A DNA stretch of 55,667 nt, taken from NCBI GenBank assembly GCA_902497095.1, contig CABVDD010000010.1, positions 1-55,667 on the forward strand, in the 5' to 3' direction. Shown one piece after another: positions 23,500-31,680 of the stretch (its first letter is position 1; each line of letters opens with the position of its first letter). This DNA comes from an uncultured Faecalicoccus sp. GTDB taxonomy: Bacteria; Bacillota_I; Bacilli_A; Erysipelotrichales; Erysipelotrichaceae. Position numbers and translations under genes: made by a program. The notes beneath the pieces were generated by a model, which did not search any database, had not been told where the DNA came from, and worked only from the letters and a program-made list of their open reading frames with translations.

Positions 23500-23517
23500 T
23501 TGCGTAATTAATATGAA
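23500..23517 (+). promoter_or_regulatory. Operator-like repeat TTGCGTAATTAATATGAA, copy 1
   Basis: This 18-base sequence occurs identically at 26975-26992 and with two changes at 23536-23553. Here it is centred about 90 bases before the predicted transcription start of the rightward operon. It is the best candidate site for the locus B PRD regulator. Confidence 0.6.
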
Positions 23518-23535
23518 ATAAAAAACTTACAAAGA

Positions 23536-23553
23536 TTGCGTAATTAATCCGAA
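23536..23553 (+). promoter_or_regulatory. Operator-like repeat, copy 2
   Basis: TTGCGTAATTAATCCGAA differs from copy 1 at two bases and starts exactly 36 bases after it. It is centred about 54 bases before the predicted start, a usual place for activator binding. Confidence 0.6.
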
Positions 23554-23585
23554 AATCATTAAAAAAAACATAATCTTTTCTTTCT

Positions 23586-23591
23586 TATAAT
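23586..23591 (+). promoter_or_regulatory. -10 box of the locus B operon
   Basis: A consensus TATAAT has only an A-run where the -35 box should be (23563-23568). This suggests a promoter that needs an activator. Confidence 0.5.
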
Positions 23592-23628
23592 GCTTTTAGA
23601 AAGAAATAAGCTATAAAAGGAGGTTCAT

Positions 23629-24672
23629 ATGAAAGCTTGTGTAATTGAAAAACCACTGCATTATAAGATTGAAGAATTACCAATACCTCAACCAAAGCCA
23701 GATGAGGTATTGCTTAGGGTAACTACAGCAGGGATTTGTACTAATGATGTACGAGATTATAAAGGATCTAAGTATACATATCCCCGTATTGGTGGGCATG
23801 AATATGCTGGTGTAGTTGAAAAGCTAGGTAGTGATGTAGATTCTTCATTTTTAAAGCCAGGACAGAAAGTAGTTAACTATATTATTGAAGAATGCGGAAT
23901 GTGTTATAGCTGTAAACATAACGCAGAAAACCTATGTGATTCTGCTGAATCAGGGAAGGTATTTTATAACGAAGGCGGCATTTCGGGTTATATGGGTTAT
24001 GCCGAATATGTATGTGTAAAAGCAAGACATTTATATCATTATAGTGATGCAATTTCGAATGAGGAAATTGCGTTTACAGAACCTTTGGCATGTGTCATTA
24101 ACAGCATTAATAAAACTCATATTCATATGGGAGATGATGTTGTGATTATCGGCGGCGGTGTAATGGGACTTCTTCATGTTTTATGTGCTAAAAAACAAGG
24201 CGCATTTGTCATTGTAAGCGAAACTGATGAAAAGAGAAGAGAAATTGCTTTAAAAATGGGTGCAGATAAAGTAATAGATCCTATTCATACCAATGCAGTT
24301 GAAGAGGTTAAAAAGTTGACCGGACAAAGAGGGGCACAAGTTGTATATAATACTACAGCCATTCCAGCTGTTGCTAGCCAAGCTATTGATATGGTTGCTA
24401 AAAGCGGCATAGTTAATATGTTTAGTTCTATGCATCCTAATGATCCAATTTTAGTAGATGCAGGTAGACTACATTCTCAAGAAATCAAAGTAACAGGTAC
24501 AGTTAGTCCAACAGAGTGTTCATTTGCACAAGCGGTGGATTGTATTGAAAAAGGTATTATTGATGTTAAACCTTTAATCGACAAGGTGTTTGATTACAAG
24601 GATGTAACTGAAGCTATGGAGTATGCAGCAAGACCTGATACGTATAAAGTAATGCTTAAATTTTCAGATTAG
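23629..24672 (+). CDS. Zinc-dependent polyol/alcohol dehydrogenase (MDR family), copy 1
   Basis: The 347-residue protein is a medium-chain dehydrogenase. Catalytic zinc ligands are Cys37, His57 and Glu58 (GGHEYAG). The structural zinc site is Cys89, Cys92, Cys95 and Cys103. The Rossmann motif is IIGGGVMGLLH, followed by an acidic residue (SETDE) that favours NAD. Relatives oxidise sugar alcohols or their phosphates (sorbitol and galactitol-phosphate dehydrogenases). A close paralogue lies at 29758-30801 in the same operon. It is the first gene of the operon, with AAGGAGG 6 bases before the ATG. Confidence 0.9.
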   Translation: MKACVIEKPLHYKIEELPIPQPKPDEVLLRVTTAGICTNDVRDYKGSKYTYPRIGGHEYAGVVEKLGSDVDSSFLKPGQKVVNYIIEECGMCYSCKHNAENLCDSAESGKVFYNEGGISGYMGYAEYVCVKARHLYHYSDAISNEEIAFTEPLACVINSINKTHIHMGDDVVIIGGGVMGLLHVLCAKKQGAFVIVSETDEKRREIALKMGADKVIDPIHTNAVEEVKKLTGQRGAQVVYNTTAIPAVASQAIDMVAKSGIVNMFSSMHPNDPILVDAGRLHSQEIKVTGTVSPTECSFAQAVDCIEKGIIDVKPLIDKVFDYKDVTEAMEYAARPDTYKVMLKFSD

Positions 24673-24686
24673 AGGAGGAGAAAAGC

Positions 24687-25526
24687 ATGAAGATTGTAAA
24701 TGGATTTGATTTGATGGAATATGCGAAAAAGAGAAATGTGATGCTTCCTGCATTTAATACAACCAATTTGGAGATGACAAAAGCAATTATTCAAGGATTG
24801 AATGCAGTTCATATGCCGGGAATGATTCAAATTTCATCAAATAATTTGCATTTGTCAGACCCTGAGACAATTGCGTTTTTGACAAATAAATTTTTAAAAG
24901 GGACAGACACACCTATAGGATTACATTTAGATCATGGCAAGAGTTTTGAAGATGTTAAAGCATGTGTAGATGCTGGATTTACTTCCATTATGGTAGATGC
25001 ATCAGATCAAGATTTTGAAGGTAATATTGCAGAAGTGAAGAGAACTGTGGAGTATTGTCATTTTTATAATATCCCAGTGGAAGCTGAACTAGGAGCCATC
25101 ATGGGTAAAGAAGACGATCACGTAAGTGAGGCCGATTGTCATACAGATCCAGCTCTTGTAAAAGAATTTGTCGAACGATCTGGTTGTGACTTGTTAGCTG
25201 TATCAATAGGTAATGTACATGGCTTTGATGTTGAACCCAAAGTAGATCTTAATTTGTTGAAAGAGATTGCGGCTGTTTCTCCAGTGCCTTTAGTTCTTCA
25301 TGGTGGCTCAGGTATACCATTTGAGCAAGTGAAAGCAATGAAGCAATATAAAATGTTAAAAATCAATTATGGATCGGATTTAAGATCTGCGTATATCAAA
25401 ACTTTTGGTGAAGCCTATGAAAACAATCATAAAGAGGCAAATTTATTTGGCTTGTGTAAAAAAGCTGTAGAAAATGTAGCTAAAACAGCAAGTGATTTGG
25501 TTCTAATCATCAATGATTTAAAGTAG
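24687..25526 (+). CDS. Class II fructose-bisphosphate aldolase family protein, copy 1
   Basis: The 279-residue TIM-barrel aldolase shows HLDHGKS, VEAELGA, GNVHG, LHGGSGIP and KINYGSDLR, which together give the zinc ligands (His of HLDHG, Glu, His of NVHG, His of LHGG) and the phosphate site. It should split a ketose phosphate to dihydroxyacetone phosphate and an aldehyde, like tagatose- or fructose-bisphosphate aldolases. It lies 14 bases after the dehydrogenase and 7 bases before the kinase. A second, more divergent aldolase follows at 30817. Confidence 0.9.
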   Translation: MKIVNGFDLMEYAKKRNVMLPAFNTTNLEMTKAIIQGLNAVHMPGMIQISSNNLHLSDPETIAFLTNKFLKGTDTPIGLHLDHGKSFEDVKACVDAGFTSIMVDASDQDFEGNIAEVKRTVEYCHFYNIPVEAELGAIMGKEDDHVSEADCHTDPALVKEFVERSGCDLLAVSIGNVHGFDVEPKVDLNLLKEIAAVSPVPLVLHGGSGIPFEQVKAMKQYKMLKINYGSDLRSAYIKTFGEAYENNHKEANLFGLCKKAVENVAKTASDLVLIINDLK

Positions 25527-25533
25527 GAATACT

Positions 25534-26982
25534 ATGTTTGCGATTGGATTAGATATAGGAACTTCTTCATTAAAAATTCTTGTCTTAAATGAGAAGCAAC
25601 AGATACTTTTTGAAAATAGTTACTCTTATGAATATGAAGAGCCTCATGAAGGATATCGGGAAATTAATCCTAATGTGTGGTCTAGTGCCGTGATGAAGGG
25701 TTTAAGTGAAGCCGTACATATGGTAGATGACAAAGAGCATATTGTAATTGGTGTAACGGGTCAGATGCATACCACTGTTTTTTTAGATAAAGATGGTATT
25801 CCTGTTTATCCTGCGATAATGTGGAATGATTTACGAATGGCTCATAATATTCCACAATTAAAAGAAGAACTTTCAATATATCCAGAAACTAAATATATTT
25901 CTAAAATAATTTCTTCAGGATCACCAGCAGCAAATATACTGTGGTTGAGTAATAAGTATCCAGAACTTTTTAGGAAAGTTTGCCATATTCTTACACCATA
26001 TGATTATATCGTTTATTTTTTAACAGGAAAATATAGTCAGGATTATTGTGATGCTTCTACCAGTTCACTTTATGATATTCAAACAAAAAGCTGGTCCACT
26101 ATTATGATGGATAAATGTAAAGTGAGTAAAAAAATATTAGGAAATGTCATGCCTAGTTGCCATATTGTAGGTGACGTTTTACCAAGAATATGTGAAATTT
26201 TGAAGCTAAAACATTCTCCTGAAGTAATTGTGGGAACTGGTGATAATCCAGCTAATGCAGTTTCTTTACATTTGATAGAACAGAAAGAGCCAGTAATTTC
26301 CTTAGGAACGTCAGGAGTGGTTTTGATTGCCAAAAAAGACGGAGATTTTGAAGGAAAAGGAAAAAATGTTCTTTTTAGTATGGATGGAAAAGAGATTGTA
26401 AATATTGTACAAGGAACGGTTCGTTCTGCTGGTGGAGCACAAAAATGGTGGGTTGAGAATGGTATACAAACTTCTGATTTTGGAGTAGATCAAGAAAAAA
26501 TTTTAAGAAATAATCTTGGAAATAATGGTGTTTTATTCTTTCCACACATTACAGGGGATAAGTTGATTTATCAGGATTTGGATATTCGTGGTGCTTTTAT
26601 TGGTTTGAGTGCATCAACTCAGAGAAAAGATATGACACAAGCTGTTATGGAAGGTGTTGGGTATGCATTAAAAGAAGTTATAGATAACATGGGATTAACG
26701 TTTTGGCCTCAAAAAATAAGAATCAATGGAGGAGGCACAAAAAGTAAAATATGGATGACAATATTAGCCTCTATATTGAATGTCCAATTAGAAGTAGTAA
26801 GCGCAAATGCTTCACCATGTTTTGGTATATGTTTGTTGGCATTACAGTCGAAAATAGATTTAGAGTATAAGGATGAAAAAAGCACATCGAGTTATTATCC
26901 AGATATAGAGTTAGTGAAGAAATATGAAGAAGGATATCAGAAGTATAAAAAAGTTTATAAAGCTTTAAAACAAATTGCGTAA
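25534..26982 (+). CDS. FGGY family carbohydrate kinase (xylulokinase-like)
   Basis: The 482-residue kinase has the N-terminal LDIGTSSLK phosphate loop, GQMHT and WNDLR substrate-site motifs typical of xylulokinases, GTGDNPA, SLGTSGV, and the C-terminal INGGGTKSKIW adenosine motif. It phosphorylates a ketose or polyol with ATP. With the upstream dehydrogenase and aldolase it makes a module that could oxidise a polyol, phosphorylate the ketose and cleave it. Its stop codon lies inside the third copy of the TTGCGTAATTAAT repeat. Confidence 0.9.
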   Translation: MFAIGLDIGTSSLKILVLNEKQQILFENSYSYEYEEPHEGYREINPNVWSSAVMKGLSEAVHMVDDKEHIVIGVTGQMHTTVFLDKDGIPVYPAIMWNDLRMAHNIPQLKEELSIYPETKYISKIISSGSPAANILWLSNKYPELFRKVCHILTPYDYIVYFLTGKYSQDYCDASTSSLYDIQTKSWSTIMMDKCKVSKKILGNVMPSCHIVGDVLPRICEILKLKHSPEVIVGTGDNPANAVSLHLIEQKEPVISLGTSGVVLIAKKDGDFEGKGKNVLFSMDGKEIVNIVQGTVRSAGGAQKWWVENGIQTSDFGVDQEKILRNNLGNNGVLFFPHITGDKLIYQDLDIRGAFIGLSASTQRKDMTQAVMEGVGYALKEVIDNMGLTFWPQKIRINGGGTKSKIWMTILASILNVQLEVVSANASPCFGICLLALQSKIDLEYKDEKSTSSYYPDIELVKKYEEGYQKYKKVYKALKQIA

Positions 26983-26992
26983 TTAATATGAA
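26975..26992 (+). promoter_or_regulatory. Operator-like repeat, copy 3, at the kinase stop codon
   Basis: An exact copy of the 18-base sequence at 23500-23517 overlaps the kinase stop codon, about 105 bases before the PTS EIIA gene. It suggests a second regulated promoter inside the operon. Confidence 0.6.
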
Positions 26993-27042
26993 TTTTATTG
27001 TGAAAATTTAAACAAGGTATTGAATACAATAAGAATGTAAGA

Positions 27043-27056
27043 TGTAAACGCTTTCA
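27043..27056 (+). promoter_or_regulatory. cre site (CcpA binding site)
   Basis: TGTAAACGCTTTCA matches the cre consensus TGWAANCGNTNWCA at every defined position. It lies about 40 bases before the EIIA gene, between the kinase and the PTS genes, so carbon catabolite control of the PTS part is likely. Confidence 0.8.
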
Positions 27057-27097
27057 GCTAAATGTTTCAAAACCGTGCTTAATGAAGGGAGGATAAT

Positions 27098-27541
27098 ATG
27101 AGAATTATTTTAGTATCTCATGGTTCTTTTTCGAAAGGACTATATCAAACAATGGAAATGGTCCTGGGGCCACAGGAAAATCTAGCTTATGTTGGATTAT
27201 ATCCTGAACAAGGTGTAGACATCTTGAAAGAAAATATTGAGAAAGAATTTAAAGAAGCTAAAGAAAATGAAGAAATTTTGGTCTTAACTGATCTTTTTTA
27301 CGGAAGTCCATTTAATGCAGTAGTGCAACTCATGAATAAATATGATGTCTATCATTTAACTGGAATTAATATTCCATTGTTGATGGAGATTTTGATTATG
27401 AGAAGTAACGGTAAAAATGCAGAGGAGATTTGTGAAGAAGCGATGAAACTTGCCGGAAGCACTGTACAAGATGTCCGTAAATACTTAGCGGATATGATCA
27501 AAATGGAAGAGGAGGATGAAGAATGCGAAACATCGTTTTAG
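27098..27541 (+). CDS. PTS EIIA component, mannose/fructose/sorbose family
   Basis: The 147-residue protein begins MRIILVSHGSF, placing the phosphorylated His at residue 8 as in EIIA-Man domains. The LTDLFYGSPFNA segment is also typical. It takes phosphate from HPr and passes it to EIIB. It is the first PTS gene after the cre site and operator copy, and its end overlaps the EIIB gene by 19 bases. Confidence 0.92.
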   Translation: MRIILVSHGSFSKGLYQTMEMVLGPQENLAYVGLYPEQGVDILKENIEKEFKEAKENEEILVLTDLFYGSPFNAVVQLMNKYDVYHLTGINIPLLMEILIMRSNGKNAEEICEEAMKLAGSTVQDVRKYLADMIKMEEEDEECETSF

Positions 27542-27999
27542 CTAGAGTTGATGATCGATTGATTCATGGTGAAGTCGTCACAGCTTGGACTCCAAGTTTA
27601 AGTGCTAATCGAATTGTTATTGTGGATGATCAGGTAGCAGCGGATAAGTTTAATAAACGTGTATTGATGGCGTTAGCTCCACAAGGAACCAAAGTAGCGG
27701 TTTTAACTGTTGAAGGAGCTACAAAGGCTTTACAAAAGCCAGATCCAGGTGGAGAAAGAGTTATTGTATTAACAAAAACACCTATTGTATTTGAGCAATT
27801 AATTAACGGAGGTGTTGATATTAAGGCTGTTTGCCTTGGAGGAATGGGAATTCGAGGAGATCGAAAACCATTTGTGAATAATGTGTCTGCCAGTCCTGAA
27901 GAAGTAGATTCAATACGTCGCATGCGCGAAAAGGGTGTAAATGTTTACTATCAACTGGTACCTGAGCAGAAGGTTGTCGATATTTCTAATTTATTATAA
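27523..27999 (+). CDS. PTS EIIB component, mannose/fructose/sorbose family
   Basis: The 158-residue protein starts with the family signature ARVDDRLIHGEV, where His15 is the phosphorylation site. VDDQVAADKF and NVYYQLVPEQK are also family-like. It carries phosphate from EIIA to the sugar in the IIC/IID complex. GAGGAGG lies just before its ATG within the EIIA gene. Confidence 0.93.
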   Translation: MRNIVLARVDDRLIHGEVVTAWTPSLSANRIVIVDDQVAADKFNKRVLMALAPQGTKVAVLTVEGATKALQKPDPGGERVIVLTKTPIVFEQLINGGVDIKAVCLGGMGIRGDRKPFVNNVSASPEEVDSIRRMREKGVNVYYQLVPEQKVVDISNLL

Positions 28000-28052
28000 A
28001 TAACGGCAGAATCTGCAGACATAAACATAATAGGAAGAGAGGAGAAAGATTT

Positions 28053-28844
28053 ATGTCAATTTCGATTTTACAAGCTGTCCTTTTAGGAATCTTGTATTGG
28101 ATCGGAGAAGCAAACCTTCCTTTCGTTGGTTTGTGGACCATTCAGCGACCTTTAGTTTGTGGTTGGATCGCTGGAATTATTTTAGGTGATCCATTGACTG
28201 GAGCTATGGTCGGAGCTTCTATTAACTTGGTTTACTTAGGATTTATCTCAGCTGGAGGATCCATGCCTGCTGATATGGCGTTAGCTGGTACTTTAGGTGC
28301 AACTTATGCTATTACTGGTGGACTTGATGCGGATACAGCATTGGCATTAGCTGTTCCAATTGGAATTTTAGGAACTTTAGTTTGGTATGCACGTATGACT
28401 CTGGATTCCATTTTTGTACATGTTGGAGATCGATTTGTAGAAAAAGAACAATATAATCGCCTTTGGATTTCCAATGTTTTATTACCTCAAATTATGGCGG
28501 CTGTAATTTGTATTATTCCTTGTTCATTAGCTGCATATTTCGGAGCTGCTTATATTCAAGATTTTGTAACGATGCTTTCTGGTACACCACTTAAGATTTT
28601 CCAAATTATTGGTGGATTAATGCCAGCTTTAGGTATTGCGATTACTTTACAGTACATTTTTAAAGGAGAAAGTCGAGTATTCTTGTTCTTTGGATTTGTC
28701 GTAGCAGTTTATTCTGGATTAGGATTACTACCTTTAGGTGTTATTGCTTTATTAATTGCTTTGATTTATGTTCAATTGGCTTACAAACATGGAAATGATA
28801 AAAGCTCAATTGCTCAAGATGCGGAATTAGAGGAGGATTTCTAA
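28053..28844 (+). CDS. PTS EIIC component, mannose/sorbose family
   Basis: The 263-residue membrane protein has about eight hydrophobic segments and the family features GDPLTGAMVGASINLVYLGF and MPADMALAGTLG. Together with EIID it forms the membrane translocator. It lies between EIIB and EIID, two bases before the EIID ATG. Confidence 0.92.
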   Translation: MSISILQAVLLGILYWIGEANLPFVGLWTIQRPLVCGWIAGIILGDPLTGAMVGASINLVYLGFISAGGSMPADMALAGTLGATYAITGGLDADTALALAVPIGILGTLVWYARMTLDSIFVHVGDRFVEKEQYNRLWISNVLLPQIMAAVICIIPCSLAAYFGAAYIQDFVTMLSGTPLKIFQIIGGLMPALGIAITLQYIFKGESRVFLFFGFVVAVYSGLGLLPLGVIALLIALIYVQLAYKHGNDKSSIAQDAELEEDF

Positions 28845-28845
28845 C

Positions 28846-29691
28846 ATGGCAGAACAAAATAAAATTAAACATGTCATTCCTAAGAAAGCCTTATATCATG
28901 CAGCATTTAACTGGGAAACTTGGGTACAGTGTTGTTATAACTATGAACGAATGATGGGTATGGCTTGTGGACATACATTTGTTCCTGTTATCAATTATTT
29001 GTATAAAGATGATCCAGATGGTGCTGCCAAACGTAAAGAGGTCATGGAACGTGAGATGGAATTCTTCAACGTCCATATTGAATTTGGTTCTTGTATTTTG
29101 GGTATGGCAATTGCTTTGGAAGAACAAAAATCTCTAGGAGAACCAATTCCGGGTGATTTTATTACTTCTTTAAAAACTTCTTTGATGGGACCTTTGGCAG
29201 GTATAGGAGATACAATCTATCAAGGTGTATTGATTCCAATTTTATTGGCTATTTGTATTGATATTACTTTAACTGGTACAGTTTGGGGATCTATAGCTTA
29301 TTTAATTTTGATGCTTGCGATTTCCTACATATTTAGTTTTGCAAACTTCTTCTTTGGCTATCAACAAGGTTCAGATGCGATCATGGATTTCCTTGAAAAA
29401 GGAATTCTAGATAAATTGTTATTAGGTGCTCAAGTTATGGGTTGTATGGTAATGGGAGGCTTGATTGCTAACTATGTTACTTGTACTTGTGGGCTTGAAA
29501 TCGTAACTTCTGGTTCTACTTTTAATGTTCAGGAAACTTTGTTTGATGCTGTTATGCCAAAGATTCTTCCGTTAGGATTTACAATGCTTGTTTATTGGTT
29601 GATGAAAAAGCGTTGGACTTCTATAAAAATTATCATTCTAATTGTAGTTATCGGTGTTGTTGGAGGACTTACTGGAATTTTAACAGCATAG
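28846..29691 (+). CDS. PTS EIID component, mannose/sorbose family
   Basis: The 281-residue protein has the IID pattern: a long N-terminal soluble part (FNWETWVQCCYNYERMMG, then FNVHIEFG) with the SLMGPLAGIGDTIYQG signature and hydrophobic C-terminal helices. IID is found only in the mannose class of PTS, which supports the class assignment of the whole set. The next gene, the second dehydrogenase, starts 66 bases downstream. Confidence 0.93.
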   Translation: MAEQNKIKHVIPKKALYHAAFNWETWVQCCYNYERMMGMACGHTFVPVINYLYKDDPDGAAKRKEVMEREMEFFNVHIEFGSCILGMAIALEEQKSLGEPIPGDFITSLKTSLMGPLAGIGDTIYQGVLIPILLAICIDITLTGTVWGSIAYLILMLAISYIFSFANFFFGYQQGSDAIMDFLEKGILDKLLLGAQVMGCMVMGGLIANYVTCTCGLEIVTSGSTFNVQETLFDAVMPKILPLGFTMLVYWLMKKRWTSIKIIILIVVIGVVGGLTGILTA

Positions 29692-29757
29692 TTTTAAAGG
29701 AAGAGACTGGTGATTATGCTGTGTCTCTTCTTTATTCTTTAAGAGGAGGAAATTTAA

Positions 29758-30801
29758 ATGAAAGCTTGTGTGTTAGTTGAACCGGGTAAATATTCAATTG
29801 AAGAAATACCTATGCCAGAAATTAAACCAGATGAAGTATTAGTTAAAGTATTAACTTCTGGTATTTGTGTAAATGATGTAAGAGATTATAAAGGAAGTAA
29901 ATGGTCATATCCACGTGTTGGAGGGCATGAATATTCTGCAGTTGTTGAAAAATTAGGTAGTGATGTTGATACGTCTATGGTTCAGGTAGGGGATCATGTA
30001 ATTCCATATATTATTGATGATTGTGGTATGTGCTATGATTGCAAACACCATCATGAAAATATTTGTGCCAATTTTACTAAAGGAACATCTTATTTTAATC
30101 CGGAAGGATTATCTGGCTTTTTTGGATTTTCTGAGTATGTAGCGATACCTGCTAGACATTTGTATGTGTATCCTAAAGAAACTCCAGATGATGAAGCAGC
30201 ATTTACAGAGCCATTAGCTTGTGTCATTAACAGCATTAATCGATCCAATATAAAAATGGGTGATGATGTTGTAGTTATTGGTGGAGGTGTAATGGGACTT
30301 CTGCATGTATTGTGTGCAAAAAAACAAGGAGCTCGTGTAATTTTAAGTGAAACAGATCCAGACCGAAGAGAATTTGGATTGAAAATGGGTGCTGATGTTG
30401 TTATTGATCCATTAGAATCGGATCCTGTTGAACAAGTTAAAAAATTGACAGGAGGACGTGGAGCAAATGTTGTAGAAAATACAACAGCTATTCCAGCAGT
30501 TGCTGCACAAGCGATTGAAATGACAGCAAAAAGTGGCGTTTGTAATATGTTTAGTTCAATTCATCCTAATGATCCAATCTTAGTGGATGCAGGAAGATTA
30601 CATTCTCAAGAAATCGTTGTTACTGGAACACAAAATGGAACTATTGAAACTTTTGCGCAGGCGATTGATTGTATTTCAAAAGGAATCATTAATGTAAAAC
30701 CTTTAATTGAAGCTGTATATCCATATGAAGAAATTAAAGAAGCTATGGAATGTGCTTGTAGGCCAGATACTTATAAGGTTATGGTTCAATTTTCTAAATA
30801 A
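29758..30801 (+). CDS. Zinc-dependent polyol/alcohol dehydrogenase (MDR family), copy 2
   Basis: This 347-residue dehydrogenase has the same length as the one at 23629 and aligns with it without visible gaps. It keeps the catalytic zinc residues (Cys37, GGHEYS) and the four structural Cys (DDCGMCYDCK, later HENICANF). The Rossmann motif is VIGGGVMGLLH followed by SETDPD. The two copies differ most in the segment after the structural zinc site and in the C-terminal third. It is placed directly before the second aldolase, repeating the dehydrogenase-aldolase order of the start of the operon. Confidence 0.9.
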   Translation: MKACVLVEPGKYSIEEIPMPEIKPDEVLVKVLTSGICVNDVRDYKGSKWSYPRVGGHEYSAVVEKLGSDVDTSMVQVGDHVIPYIIDDCGMCYDCKHHHENICANFTKGTSYFNPEGLSGFFGFSEYVAIPARHLYVYPKETPDDEAAFTEPLACVINSINRSNIKMGDDVVVIGGGVMGLLHVLCAKKQGARVILSETDPDRREFGLKMGADVVIDPLESDPVEQVKKLTGGRGANVVENTTAIPAVAAQAIEMTAKSGVCNMFSSIHPNDPILVDAGRLHSQEIVVTGTQNGTIETFAQAIDCISKGIINVKPLIEAVYPYEEIKEAMECACRPDTYKVMVQFSK

Positions 30802-30816
30802 TCAGGGAGGATCATT

Positions 30817-31671
30817 ATGTTAGCTACTTTAAATGAAGTTTTTAAGATTGCAGAAGAAAAGAAAATTGCTATTGGTGCTTTCAATATTGTAAATTTCGAA
30901 AATATTTTAGCTGTATTAAATACAGCTGAAAAATTAAATATGCCTACGATTCTGGCATTTGCTCAAACTCATGAAGAAAATCATGTTATGGATTTGGAAA
31001 CAATGGGTCCAGTAATGGTTCTTATGGCAAAACAAGCTAAAGTTCCAGTAGTTGTACATTTGGATCATGGTGTGAATTTAGAATATATTGAAAAATCTTT
31101 GAAAATGGGATTTACTTCTGTGATGTTTGATGGTTCGGCTCTTCCTTATGAAGAAAATGTAGAATTGACAAAAAAAGCAGTTGCTATGGCACATTCTTAT
31201 AATGTAAGTATTGAGGCTGAAATTGGAAAAATGGCAGGCATTACTTTGAATAATGAAGGAATTACAGAAAACAGAAAATCGGATAGAAGCAATTATACAG
31301 ATCCGTCAGAAGCTAAAGACTTTGTAGAAAAAACAGGGGTAGACTGTTTGGCTTGCTCTTTTGGAACTGTTCATGGAGAGTATTTTTCGGAACCAAATTT
31401 AGATTTTGATCTTGTAAAGGAATTAAGTGAAGCAACAGGTGTTCCTATTGTTATGCATGGTGGAAGCGGAGTTAGTCATGAAGACTATAAAAAAGTAATT
31501 GCTAATGGTGTTCGCAAAATCAACTATTTTACATATATGGATAAAGCTGGCGGAGAGGGAGCTAGCGCAGTGTGCCCAACAAAGTTTTTCCACGATATTG
31601 CCCAAGCAGGCCAAGATGCAATGCAAAAGGATGTTGAAGCTGCTATGAGATGTTTTGTAAATATGGATTAG
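30817..31671 (+). CDS. Class II aldolase family protein, copy 2 (divergent)
   Basis: The 284-residue protein has HLDHGVN, IEAEIGKM, GTVHGEY and MHGGSGV, so the zinc site is complete. After RKINYFTYMDKAGGEG it diverges from classical fructose- and tagatose-bisphosphate aldolases, where a KIN-[IV]-x-TDL-type phosphate site is expected. It also differs strongly from copy 1. It may therefore act on a different substrate, perhaps one without the second phosphate. It lies 15 bases after dehydrogenase 2. Confidence 0.87.
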   Translation: MLATLNEVFKIAEEKKIAIGAFNIVNFENILAVLNTAEKLNMPTILAFAQTHEENHVMDLETMGPVMVLMAKQAKVPVVVHLDHGVNLEYIEKSLKMGFTSVMFDGSALPYEENVELTKKAVAMAHSYNVSIEAEIGKMAGITLNNEGITENRKSDRSNYTDPSEAKDFVEKTGVDCLACSFGTVHGEYFSEPNLDFDLVKELSEATGVPIVMHGGSGVSHEDYKKVIANGVRKINYFTYMDKAGGEGASAVCPTKFFHDIAQAGQDAMQKDVEAAMRCFVNMD

Positions 31672-31680
31672 GTGATGATA

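Noticed and set aside
27000..27030. Sigma-54 promoter before the mannose-type PTS genes
   Set aside because: No TGGCAC-N5-TTGC element is present and the regulator lacks the AAA+ domain of LevR-type activators.
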